A DNA stretch of 40,365 nt, from IMG/VR virus record IMGVR_UViG_3300013132_000096, positions 1-40,365 of that record. One strand, given 5' to 3'. The position numbers were made by a program, and so were the translations under genes. Origin of the DNA: a virus. The notes under the pieces are model-generated. The model saw only the letters and a program-made list of their open reading frames with translations. It made no database searches and was not told the origin of the DNA. Shown here piece after piece: positions 8,175-19,300 of the stretch. Every line of letters starts with the position of its first letter. Position 1 is the stretch's first letter.

Positions 8175-9452
8175 ATGCCTTCATCACTAAACCTTCAAAG
8201 AAACTCTGAAGTCTATATGTCTACACTAGATGTTACCGCTAGTGGCATAGAGGCCGAGGATTTTACCCCTACTAACACTTGGAGAGTAGAGGTTCTCGCT
8301 GGATACGCAGCTAGTCAATCTTCTGCAACTCAGGATATTACATCACTAGAAAGTGGATTAAGCCCTGACCGCGGTACTCAGCGTTTTAACACAGCTATCA
8401 ACCCCACTGAATGGAACTTCCAAACGTATTTACGCCCTACGGGAGTCAGAAATACTTCAGGGGCTGCAGGCTCTGACCCGTCTGGTAACTCTCAGCCTCT
8501 AGCTGATTGGTTCCTATGGCAAGCTCTAATGTCAAATACTGCCTGGGCTACTGGACTAGGCGCTTCTTCGCAGCTACGAAGTGTTTGGGAGCCTAATGGA
8601 CAATTTTCTCTAGGAGCTCGTACCGTTGCTGGCAACACTGCTGCACACACCTCTAACTTTGCCCGTGCTACTGAGTATCATATGTATATCAAAATGGATA
8701 ACGTTGTATATCAGGTAAAGAATGCAACAGTTAATGAAGCATCGATCGATGCCGCGATTGACTCTATTGCAACTACTAGCTGGAGCGGTTTTGGAACTAA
8801 CTTCATCGAACTTACTGGAACTAATCGCAATGAAATTATTTCGGTTATTGGAGGAGTGCTAAATGACGGTAGCTCTGTAACTGGAAACTCGCATACAGAC
8901 GCTAATACTGCTGCTGCAGGATATCACGCATATGCCAGCTATAATGTAGCAGGGTCTCTTACAACTAGTGCGTTTATTCAAAATCGCCTAAGTGCTATTG
9001 AAGTACAGCATGCTGCTGCAGGAGCTTCTGGAAATACCTATACGTTCCCAGTAACTGGACTTGGATTTACATATTCAAACGCTCTTACCTATTTGACTCC
9101 TGAAGAGCTTGCTGCTCTAAACTCCCCAATTGGACAGTTTACAGGTTCTAGAACTATTACTGGAAACTTTACTGCATATCTCCGCGCAGGGGACCAGGAA
9201 AGTGCCCAATTCCTACGTAATATCGTTAACGATACTAGAACTAGTATTGCTCAAGTAAGTAATGCTAACCTAAAGATTGGAGGTGCTTCTGCTCCTTTTG
9301 TTGCAGCATTTATGCCCGCTGTACAATTTAACTTCCCAACACACACAGTAGAAGATATTATTGGTATCTCAGTAGAATTCCTAGCTCAAGAACCAACTGC
9401 TTCAAGAGGTACTGGTAGTGAGCTAACCATGTTTGTTTCTGCTGCGTCCTAA
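8175..9452 (+). CDS. Major tail tube protein
   Basis: A 425-residue protein rich in Ala, Ser, Thr and Gly, with AAGGAG 8 bases before its ATG and codon choice like the capsid half, as expected for an abundant virion protein. The order of strands, with NPTEWNFQTYLRP near the N-terminus and a C-terminal GSRTITGNFTAYLR ... HTVEDIIGISVEFLAQEP, matches tail tube proteins of siphoviruses. Hexameric rings of it form the tube. At 425 residues it is longer than lambda gpV, so it may carry an extra surface domain in the middle. It is followed by two hairpins, then the tail chaperones. Confidence 0.8.
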   Translation: MPSSLNLQRNSEVYMSTLDVTASGIEAEDFTPTNTWRVEVLAGYAASQSSATQDITSLESGLSPDRGTQRFNTAINPTEWNFQTYLRPTGVRNTSGAAGSDPSGNSQPLADWFLWQALMSNTAWATGLGASSQLRSVWEPNGQFSLGARTVAGNTAAHTSNFARATEYHMYIKMDNVVYQVKNATVNEASIDAAIDSIATTSWSGFGTNFIELTGTNRNEIISVIGGVLNDGSSVTGNSHTDANTAAAGYHAYASYNVAGSLTTSAFIQNRLSAIEVQHAAAGASGNTYTFPVTGLGFTYSNALTYLTPEELAALNSPIGQFTGSRTITGNFTAYLRAGDQESAQFLRNIVNDTRTSIAQVSNANLKIGGASAPFVAAFMPAVQFNFPTHTVEDIIGISVEFLAQEPTASRGTGSELTMFVSAAS

Positions 9453-9457
9453 TAAAA

Positions 9458-9487
9458 ATAAACTGCGCTTGAGGGGGCGCAGTTTAT
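9458..9487 (+). terminator. Hairpin after the tail tube gene
   Basis: A perfect 11-bp stem (9458-9468 with 9477-9487) around an 8-base G-rich loop, 5 bases after the stop of the tail tube gene. The T-tail is short and part of the stem, so it may protect the messenger's 3' end more than it terminates. Confidence 0.6.
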
Positions 9488-9499
9488 AATAATCTAGAT

Positions 9500-9573
9500 G
9501 GGTAGCTACCTCAACAAGCTATTAGATATCCCCTCACTAATAGCACGTTGGATATGGTAGCTACCCTTTTTTT
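9500..9573 (+). terminator. Long multi-helix hairpin with seven T residues
   Basis: The outer stem GGGTAGCTACC (9500-9510) pairs perfectly with 9556-9566 and is followed by TTTTTTT (9567-9573). Inside it, CAAC (9512-9515) can pair with GTTG (9547-9550) and CTATTAG (9519-9525) with CTAATAG (9537-9543), giving three stacked helices with internal loops. This is an intrinsic terminator by form, but is more elaborate than needed. It separates the highly expressed tube gene from the chaperones. Confidence 0.75.
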
Positions 9574-9592
9574 AAAGAAATGAGAGGAAAAA

Positions 9593-10024
9593 ATGAGTCT
9601 AATTAAAAATCTAATGGTAACCGAAAAAATCAGTGAAGTTGATTTCCCTGATATTGATGGTTTTAAAGTTAGAGTATGCTATGTGGGTCGTGACCGCCTA
9701 ATTAAAATTAGAAATAGCGCTCTAGTATATAAGTTCAACAAACGTACTCGTCAGCGAGAAGAAGAAGTAGATAACGATAAATTCTTAGAAGCCTATGCTG
9801 ATGCAGTTATTAAAGGATGGTCTGGGTTAACGGTAAAAGGCTTAGGTCAGCTTATTCCTGTTGATATGTCTAAAATGGACGCAAAGCAAGAGATTCCTTA
9901 TAGCGCAGAAGATGCACTAGACCTACTTAAAAGTTCAACTCTGTTTGACCAGTTTATTACTGACACTCTAAACGATTTTGATAACTTTGAGCAGGACCGT
10001 AAAGAGGACGACGCAAAAAACTAA
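9593..10024 (+). CDS. Tail assembly chaperone, G-like
   Basis: A 143-residue protein in the position of lambda gpG, between the tail tube and tape measure genes. It is acidic at the C-terminus (FEQDRKEDDAKN), as is usual. AGAGGA stands 6 bases before the ATG. The last codons are GCA AAA AAC followed directly by TAA; this makes a -1 slippery heptamer, so a share of ribosomes should continue into the next frame to make a GT fusion. The chaperones coat the tape measure and recruit tube subunits, and do not stay in the virion. Confidence 0.85.
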   Translation: MSLIKNLMVTEKISEVDFPDIDGFKVRVCYVGRDRLIKIRNSALVYKFNKRTRQREEEVDNDKFLEAYADAVIKGWSGLTVKGLGQLIPVDMSKMDAKQEIPYSAEDALDLLKSSTLFDQFITDTLNDFDNFEQDRKEDDAKN

Positions 10025-10060
10025 AAGATTTCCTCCGTAATCAGCTTCATGGCGGAGGAA
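10004..10060 (+). promoter_or_regulatory. Programmed -1 ribosomal frameshift signal
   Basis: Four parts are in order: a Shine-Dalgarno-like GAGGA (10004-10008); the heptamer A_AAA_AAC (10015-10021) in the correct zero-frame phase, directly before the TAA stop; an 8-base spacer; and a perfect 8-bp stem, TTCCTCCG (10030-10037) with CGGAGGAA (10053-10060), around a 15-base loop. Spacing of both stimulators resembles well-studied bacterial -1 sites such as dnaX. Confidence 0.88.
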
Positions 10061-10395
10061 TGACTCAAGAGCAATACTATTTAATGTGCGAAGAAATGGG
10101 TTGGGAGCCAAGAGATGATGAACTTCCTAAAGAACTTGGCTCTCTCCCACATACTAGCCAGTTAGCTGTTATACTATTTAATCTATTACCTGATTCTATA
10201 GAAGGTATGAACGGTACCTGGTTAGGTAAAGACTACTCTTGTTTAGAAACCTTTATGAATATTTATGAAGTTGAAGATAGACGCGAAGTTTTTGACTTAG
10301 TACTTGTTGCACACGGTGTGTTTGAAGAACACTATCGACAGCAAAGTAAAATGCGAGAAGCAGTGTCTAAAAATAAGGCAAAAGTGAGAAGATAG
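10021..10395 (+). CDS. Tail assembly chaperone T-domain, reached by -1 frameshift
   Basis: This frame has no stop from the slippery site at 10015-10021 to 10395, so it is translated as the end of a 267-residue GT protein (143 G residues plus 124). The extension runs LKDFLRNQLHGGG and then the T domain with EEMGWEPRDDELP. An ATG at 10060 exists, but the only Shine-Dalgarno-like GGAGG before it is one base away and buried in the frameshift stem, so independent initiation is unlikely. The stop is one base before the tape measure start, as expected for T acting on the tape measure. Confidence 0.85.
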   Translation, partial: LKDFLRNQLHGGGMTQEQYYLMCEEMGWEPRDDELPKELGSLPHTSQLAVILFNLLPDSIEGMNGTWLGKDYSCLETFMNIYEVEDRREVFDLVLVAHGVFEEHYRQQSKMREAVSKNKAKVRR

Positions 10396-10396
10396 C

Positions 10397-13300
10397 TTGG
10401 CTACTATTAGAAATATTATTACTACTATATTTAACTCTTTAAATGCTGATAGTACTGTACGAGACGCTAATAACGTTAATAGAAGCATCACCCGCCTAGG
10501 ACAATCAAGTGCTAGCGCGGGTCGTGCTTTTTCAGCACAAGCTTCTGGCTTGGGCGGTTTAGTTGCTGCTTATGCGGGCGCTGCTGCTACCACTTTTGCG
10601 TTACAGCAAGCATTCGATGCTCTTGCACGAAGTGCAAGAGCTGCTCAAACACTTGAGGGTCTTGGAAGCTTAGCTGCTGTTTCTGGTCAGAGCGGAAAAG
10701 CTATTTTAAGTTCAATTCAAGAAATTACTAAAGGACAAATCACTCTTACAGAAGCAGCGCAGCAAGCTAACTTATCTTTAAGTGCTGGTTTTAACACTCA
10801 ACAAATTGAAGGGCTAGCAGAAGTAGCTACTAAAGCTTCTCGTGCTCTAGGCAGAGACTTGAATGACGCTTATATTCGTGTTGTTAGAGGTTCTGCTAAG
10901 CTAGAAACTGAACTCTTAGACGAACTTGGTATATATACTAAAATTGAGCCTGCAACTCGTGCCTATGCAGCTGCTATTGGAAAAGCACGCACAGAACTCA
11001 CCGAGTATGAACGTCGTCAAGCTTTTGCTAATGCGGTAATAGAAGAAGGTAGACGCAAGTTCAGCGCGATCAACACCACAATCCCAACTTCGGCAGAACA
11101 GCTAGAGGCTTTTGGTTCTACGGTACTTAATATTGCTACTCAGATTGGATCATTTGTTGCAGATCGGTTAGCTCCTCTAGCAGCCTACCTAACTAACAAT
11201 GTTGCATTAGCCTTTGCGGCTGTAGGTATTGCAGCTAGCTTAGTAGCCGGCAAGGCTGTTACACTATTAACTGCTGCTTTTACCTCTTTTAATGAGAGAG
11301 TTGTAAAAGCAGGAGCTACAACAGAAAAAATAATACGCGCTTTTACACTCACTGCAGCTGCTGCTAATAAGGCTAATGATTCTATAAAAGCATTAACAGC
11401 TTCTCAAATTAAACTTACTGGAACTCAGGCTACTCAGCTAAAAGGACTAATTGATGCCTCTCAAAGTAGAAAACTAAATACTCTTGAGCTAAAAGAATCA
11501 CGCAAATTAATTGGTCAGAATATCACAGCACTTAGAGCAGAACGAGATGCATTTAGAGCTAATGCACAAACAGCTATTGATGCTCAGCGTGCTGCTGTTA
11601 ACGCTCGTCGTGCTGCCTTAGCAGAACAGGCGCGAGCAAGAGCCTTACCACAAGGTGGTGGCTTTGGCACACCTGAGTTTATAGCTAGAACTACTGCTAT
11701 TAATCAAGCTAATGCTGCATTACGTCGTGCAGATAGAGCACTAGCTTCTAATGCCGCTGCGTATGCTGCTGCTAGTGCCCAAGTCCAAGCTAATAGTGTA
11801 GCTATTGGTCGTAATATTACAGCTCTAAATGCTCTAGGCCCAGCTCTAACAGGAGTAGGAGCTAGAATAGCAGCTGTTACTGCAGGATTTGTTGCTCTTA
11901 CAACTAGCGCAATAACCGGTTTTGGTGCCTTATTTAGAGGAATAGTAGGCATAGGTAGCAGCATTTTATTTCTAGGCAGCTTATTCACTCTGTTAGGTGG
12001 AGCTATTGCTAACGCGCTTGGCAAAGGCGAAGAATTTAATGCTTTTATATCAGATCTAGGTGCTACTGTTAAACAATTTTTTTCTAATCAGCAAGAAGCA
12101 AAAGCAAAAAAAGTGTTTAAAGGAGTAACGGTTGGGGCTCTTGCAGAGTTGGAAAAAACTGATGCAGCGCTACGTAATACAGATAAGTTTACCTTTAAAA
12201 AGAAATTTTTATTTTTTGAAGTAGAAGTTGAAAAAACTAAAGAAGATTTAGTTAACGAAGTAAACTCTATTATTTCAGATGTGGCAACAGGTTCTCAGCG
12301 TACTTTTGCAGATTCGTTAGTAGGACGTGGTGGTTTTATTGGCGGGACTATTGCTTCTTTTTTACCTTTTTTAATTGGTTTAGTTCCTGGAATTGGACCT
12401 GCAGCAGCAATTTTAGGTGGTACATTTGCAAGAGGGTTTACTGTTGCAGCGGGTGCTGCTATTGGTGCCTGGATTGATTCTACTCTTTTTGCTGATGAGT
12501 TTGATCAGAACAGCCCAGTAGCTCAAAGAATTAGAGCTCAGTTTTCTAGAGTTTTATCAGGTTATGACGCCGATGTTCAAAATATTCTAGTGCAAGGCTT
12601 AACAAAATTAGATGAGCGTTATGCGGAAGCCGCAAGACTTGATCCTAGAGCTAGAATAGTACTTCGCACACAGCAAGAACTACTACTTGCAAGCGGTAAG
12701 TATTTTAAAAATATTGAAGCAGTATCTCAGCTTATGGAGGCTACCGGACAGACTGCTGATTTAGTAGTTAAGCAGTTTGATTTTGCGCCCGTAGTATCTC
12801 AGATAGACTATATTCAAACAGCTATTGCCAGCTTACAGGGAAAAACGTTAGAATTTACATTCATTGATGTTAATACTTTGACGAATCAGCTACGAGAATC
12901 ACTTGTTGAAGCAGCACTTTCAGCAGAAGCAAAATTATTAGAAACATTAACTAATATTAGACAGGGTTTTGGAGAAGACTTTTATGAACCAGAGCAGTTT
13001 AAAGCATTGCAAAACGCTACTAATCTTGAGATTCTTAAGACTATTGAAGCAGCCCAAGTAGAAAGTGCACGAGACTCTAGCAAAACTATACTACAAGTTC
13101 TTCAAGATAGTGAAGACACGTTATCAAAAGCTTTAGGAAAACTATTTAGCTCAGTAACTATCCCTATTTTAGATATACAAAAGGCACTTGCTGTGTTACC
13201 TACGTTAGAAGAGAGAATACTGCCGGCTATAAACGCAAGTAACACGCTTAATCAAGCCTTAGCTCGTGTTGTATTTACACAAAAAAATCTTAATGAAGGG

Positions 13301-16300
13301 CTTAAGACAGGTAGTCTTACTCTTGAGCAATATGAAATTGGCTTTGCAGCTATTGTATCAGCACAGACTATAGCTCGTCAAGAGTATTTTGCTACAGAAA
13401 AACTGATTAATAGTTTAACAGTAGAAGAAAGAGATCTTTTACTAGATAATGGAATTAACTTACAGGATATACTACAAACCGCAAAGGATACAGTTCTTGC
13501 ACAACAACAAATTACTGAACAACTTAAAAAACAAGAGCAAACTTTAAAAAATCAACTCACAATTTCTGAGTTTTTACGCTCATTCACAAAAGATAAAAAG
13601 AATCCTCTTGCTTTTGAGTTAGAGTTTATTACTGAGCGTGCTGAAAACGACCTGCAGTCTTTTGTAAATCAAGTAGATTATTTAAGTGGTTTTATTACTC
13701 AAATAAGTGCAAACTTAGGTGCCACTTTTGATAAGGAATTAGAAACATACAGAAAGAATGCGGCAGCCCTAAGAGAGATAGGGCTAGAGGCGGAGCTTGT
13801 CACTAGAATTCTGACAGAAGGCACTAATCTGAGTATGATAGAAGGTCCAGCCGGACGTGAGGCAATGGTAGCTAATACAGAACTAGCTAATTTGCAAGCC
13901 GCTGCAGAAAAATTAGGATCAACTATTGCTGTAACAGGTAGCGGCCTAGGCGTTGTTAGAGATAATATTGATAGTGCAGCTACGGCTAGCATAAATTTAC
14001 AAAGCCAGGCAACCATCACTCAACTAGCTTTATATGAGCAAGCTTTAGAAGCTATTCAAGGTTTAACGCAAGAAGCTGTTAACAACCTACCTAAGTTTAT
14101 AGGGGCTGCTGAACAAGAGTATAAAGCTATTATTAAAAAAATTGACGCTGACCTTAAAGAACTAGTTTCTAAAGAGCAAGTTCTTGCAATACAGTTTGAG
14201 ATTGATCAGAGAAACTTGAGACAACAAATTTCTGAGATACAGTCTGACGCTCGTATTGCTCGCTTTGAGTCTGAGATAGAAATTATTGAGGCTAGAGCTG
14301 ACTTAAAGCAACTTTCTCCAGTTAACGCAGCTAACCAAGTAGCTGCTATTGAGAGAAAAATTATTCAAGAACGTCAAGCAGCTTTACAAACTGCGTTTGA
14401 AGCTGAATTAAATAACATTGACGATAGAAAAACTATTCTAAAACTTGAGTCGGAAGCACGTAAACAAGCTATCAGAGATGAAGCTCAGGCACAGATTGAT
14501 AAAATTACGCAAGATGTAGCTTACGTTAGCACTATTGTTCAAGCCTATGATACTTTTATTAAAGATTCTGACAAAGTTAATATGAAATTGATTGATGATT
14601 TTGTCAATGCCGGTAATGCTGTAGCACAAAATTTTGCTACTACTTTTCAAAATGGTGCAACTGTTTTTGCTACGGCAATCAGACAAGCCCTAACCGGAAC
14701 GTTTTCTGGTCAAGCTGGGGCAGTAACTACTGCTCCTGCTTCTATTACAACTACCGCTATCTCTACTACTCTCAGAGATATAACTACTGATTTTATTATT
14801 TTAGCTGGAGAGACTACAAGCAAAATTATAGAAGGTGAAAAAGCTCGTATACAGGCTGAAACTACTGCAACTGAGCGTAGTCTAGAGTTAATACGTCTTG
14901 AACAAGACGTTGCTACTGCTAGATATGTAGCAGAATACGCTGCATTACTTCGTGCAGCCGAGCTAGGCGACCTTGTCGCCCAACAGCGTCTAAATGATAT
15001 TGCAGACGCTGCTAATGAAGAAGCTAAGGAACGTAGAGAAGCATTAGCTCAGTTTTTACAAGATTTTTCTAAAACCCTCTCCCAGGTATTTGACTTCGTC
15101 AATCAGCTTGTTACCGGCATCTTTGAAGGAAAGATTATTCAGGCTCGTCAAAATGAAGAGTTCATCACTAGTGTGCTCGCCAGCACTAGTGAGCGGCTTA
15201 GTGCTGCCCAAAGTGAGCTTAACTCTAGTTTAGAACTCGAAGTCTCACTTCGTGAGAAGCTTATTGACGCAACTAATACCCTATTAGAGAGCCAAAACTC
15301 CTACTTAGTCGCTCTAGGTCGTCAAAACGAAGAAATCGCGGCATCTGGTAAAGAGTATGTAGATAACTTACTAGCACAGAAACGCATTATTCTCGAACTT
15401 GCTGATGCCAATCGCAATAGTCTAGCACTAGGAAAACAGGTTACTTCTTTAGAAGAGATGCAAACCTCTCTACAACAAGCCCTAGCTGATGCTACAGAAT
15501 CTCGCATTAAGCTTGAGAATAAACTTGCTGCTACGCAAGAGATACTCGGCGCTGTTGCACAGGCAGTGACCGGGCAAATAAATATGCTTGCTGATAGTCT
15601 ACGTAACTTAGGTAATGCTGCTGGAGGCGGTGGGCCTGCTGGTGCTAAACCTACTGAAGTAAGTGTTACAAATCTTGGCAGTGTGTTCACTCCTCTAGCA
15701 AATACGCTAAAAACGGCGGTGACAGAGGCTGCCGCAGCAGCTTCTGGTAAGGCTGCAGTGGCGGAAGCTGCCGGTCAGACTGAAGAAGCTACAGAACTGC
15801 TAGCGGCTAGTGCTTTGTTAAACACCGCTTCTACTGTGATTAGTTCTGCTATGAGCGGATATAATCTTGGCAAAGCAATAGGTGTTGCTCTTGGCACAGA
15901 TGGGGTTGCTAGCGGAATTGGAGGCGCTATCGGAGGAATAGTGGGAACGGTCTTTAAGACTCAAATTGCAGGTTTCTTAGCCAGCACCACTATTGGTTCG
16001 GCTATTTCTACTGGAGTTACTACAGCATTAGGGGGTGGTGCTTTTGGTAGTGCAGCTGCCTCTGCTTTAGGTAGTGTGTTTACAGCAGCAATTCCAGTTT
16101 TTGGAGTTGTAATTGGTGCACTACTCGGCAACCTATTCGCCACTAAACCTCGCGGTCAGGCGACAGGCGTGCTAACTGCTGAGGGATTTGAAACTACCTC
16201 AATGTCAGGTAAAAAAATTGACCCAAAAGCACTCGCCTCTATTCCTGAGCAAGCACTAATGGGGGTAGTTACTTCTTTAAAACAGGCAGGAATTAGTTTT

Positions 16301-19300
16301 GCTGATACAGTAAAAACTGGAATTGATTTTTATAAAAAAGGTATTTCTAATGCTACTCTTGAATTTGCAGACGGGCTTAAAGAGACTTTTAGCGGGGGTA
16401 CAGTTCAGGAAGCTGGTCAATTCTTCGTAGACGCCTTTTTTAAAGGAGTACGAGTTGAACGAGATGAAGCAGGTCTTGTAACTTTTAGAAGTCTGGTAGT
16501 AGACGCTCTTACGCCTAATCGCGAGACTATTCAAAATGCTGCAGACCGTTTTGCTGAGCTTAGTGATGTAGCAGAAAAAACCGTAAAGCGTTTTGAAGAG
16601 GCAATTCAGTTTGCTACAGAATTTAATGATACTTTATCTAAATTACAAGGTCCGGCCACAAGCATTACACAAGCATTTAACTTAATAAATGCTGCCGCGC
16701 AACAAAATTCAATTGTGCTCGCTCAGTACTATAGAGAATTCTTAGCAGGTACCGAAAAAACATTTGGGGCTTCTTCTACTGAGTATGAAGCAGCCTTAGC
16801 AGCTGTTCAAGCCAATGCTCTTGCGCAACTAGGACTTGCTCGTGTTACCCGTAATGGAGTGACAGAGATTAAGTCATTAACTGAAGCACAGAGTGAGCTT
16901 AATGCTGGATTCTTACTGGTTACTGATATTATAGCCAAAGCTACTGCTTCTATCGATATGCTTACTGTAGCAGGATTTGATAACATCGGAACTATCATTG
17001 AGACTTCTATTAATACCCAGCTGACTGACGCTATTCAGACAACAGCGGAGTCCCTAGCTCAAACTCTTGAAGTACTTAAAAATCCAGCTAAAGCTGCTGT
17101 ATTTGAACTTGAAGGTATTCTAGATAATAGTGTACAGAGAATTTCTGACTTACGGGGTATTGTAGACGGAATTAATGATGCAATCCAAAAAGGTTTAGAA
17201 ATAGACCCTGCCTTACTCACACAAGCACGAAGCAACATTACTGCTGCAGCGGAACTAGTAGATATTGAACTAGATGCTTACATTCGTAGCCTGTCAGAAG
17301 CTCAACTAGAGGCTGTTATTTCTACTGATCAATTCTCAGATTCTATTAATAATTTAGCGCAAACTCAGCTAGAGTATCTTAGAGTCGTAGGTTCACAAAA
17401 AGCTGTTGCTTCTCTAATTAATACAGGGCGTCGTTTAAGTAAAACAATAGCCGATATTACAGGTCAGTTTAACTTATTTAGAGTAAACGGATTACTAGGT
17501 ATTGGAGTTGATATAGATACTCTAGCTAAAAACTTAGGTCAGACGGAAATAACCTCTTTTACTATTGAACTAAATGACGCACTAAATGAGATTGCTACAG
17601 GTGAGAATATCGCTAGTAATTTAAGCAGTTCGGTAGCTCTTCTAAATAGTGAATTTGATGCTGGTACTCTAACTGCTGAACAGTACGCATATGGTATAGA
17701 ACAAGTAATTACGACTACAGAGCAATATTTAGAAACTCTTACCGAACTGTCTAAAGAGTACCAATCTACTATCTCTCAAATCTCTGGAGCCTTTAATCAG
17801 TCAAAAGATACAGTTATAAGTACGATTCAGGAACTCGGCAGCCAGATTATTTCTCTCACAAATAATATCTCTAGTAAAACATCAGAGATACTAGGCATCT
17901 ATGATGATACTCTAGCTTCAGTAGCAGAATCTGGTAATGAGCTTTTTGATCTACGTGATACTGCTAAAGACGCTTTTGAAACTGCATCACGTGCTATAAA
18001 AGAATTTGAACGCAGCAATAAACTTAGTGGTAAATCTGTAGAAACTCTACGGAGAGAGCTTTCTTCTGTAGAAGCAGAAATTGCTTCTTTAATTTCTGCG
18101 GATAACTTAGATTTTAGTGGATTTTTACAACTCTCAGAACTTACTTCTAAACAAGGAGCGTTAAAAAGAGAGATTAGTTCAGTAGTGGCTATAGAGAGTG
18201 AGTATGAAGACTTATTAGGTACTCGAACTAAAGCGCTGGAGGACCTCTCTTTTGTAGAAGCAACGCTCGCAACTTTAGATGATAGTTTAGTAGATACTCG
18301 CCGTAAAGAGAGTGAAATTATTAAGAAGACACAAGACGCTACTACTAGTTTTATCTCTGCCCAAAATGATTTGCGAGATATTACTGCGCTATTAGCAGAG
18401 TCTAACTTTAATTTAAATCAAATTCGTTTTGATGAAGAATCAGCAGTAACCCGCGTAAAAGATGCCCTAGCTAGCTATAATAAAGATTTAGATAATTTAA
18501 CTTCTACTTTAGAAGCTATTGGTGGAGAATCTGGTGCCGCGCTGCAGAGTGCATTTATTAAGGCTGCTGCCGGGAACGCTGAAATTATTTTTGCTAACTT
18601 AGAAGAAGCTGCTCGTAACGCTAAAATTGGAGAAGCTACTGCTCAAGCCGTAGAAGCCTTTGACCAGCTACAAGCTCTTGCGCTACAAGTATCAGGTTTC
18701 TTTGAGCCTGTAGATGAAGCCTTTACAGGTCTAGAAACTGTGAGTGTTTCACTAACTGATAAGTTCCAACAGTTTAGTACAGACATTGTTAAGTACTTAG
18801 AAACAGAAGGTTTAGCTCAGTTTTATGGGCCCGGTGGAGTATTCTTCCAATTTAAAGAGACACTACTCGATACAATTAAGAATCAAGGCTTTGATGTCTT
18901 AACAGCTCCCGGCGGACCTCTACAGAATTTTAATACTAACCTAATGAATATTTCTCAGGCAATTGAAACACTCTCTAATGCTGGAAACTTCTTAGATATT
19001 ACTATTCAGACTGCGGAAACTACTTTTGGTAGTTTTGTGACTGCAGTCGGTACTGATTTAGAAAAGCTTACTGCTGGATACGTTGGACTCAGTATTGTTG
19101 GAGCTAACCTTAGTGATACAGCTCCCGATACTATAAGCCTCTATGCTGAAGGCATCGGCAACTTAAATGCGGTTTTAGATGAAGGTGGTAGCCTCAGTAT
19201 CCTATTAGACGCCGCAGAAGCAATGGACTCTCTCTATTCTTCTGTAACAATTGTAGATGCCCTCTTAAATGAGATTAATTTTGAGGTGTCAGCTCAAAAT

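Noticed and set aside
9500-9573. Possible tRNA or tRNA-like gene in the gap after the tail tube gene
   Set aside because: There is no four-arm cloverleaf, no T-loop GTTCRA-type sequence and no anticodon arm; it is a stacked hairpin with a T run.
10060-10395. Independent T gene starting at ATG 10060
   Set aside because: The Shine-Dalgarno-like GGAGG is one base from the ATG and locked in a stem, while the frame is open back to a phased slippery site; the frameshift product explains it better.
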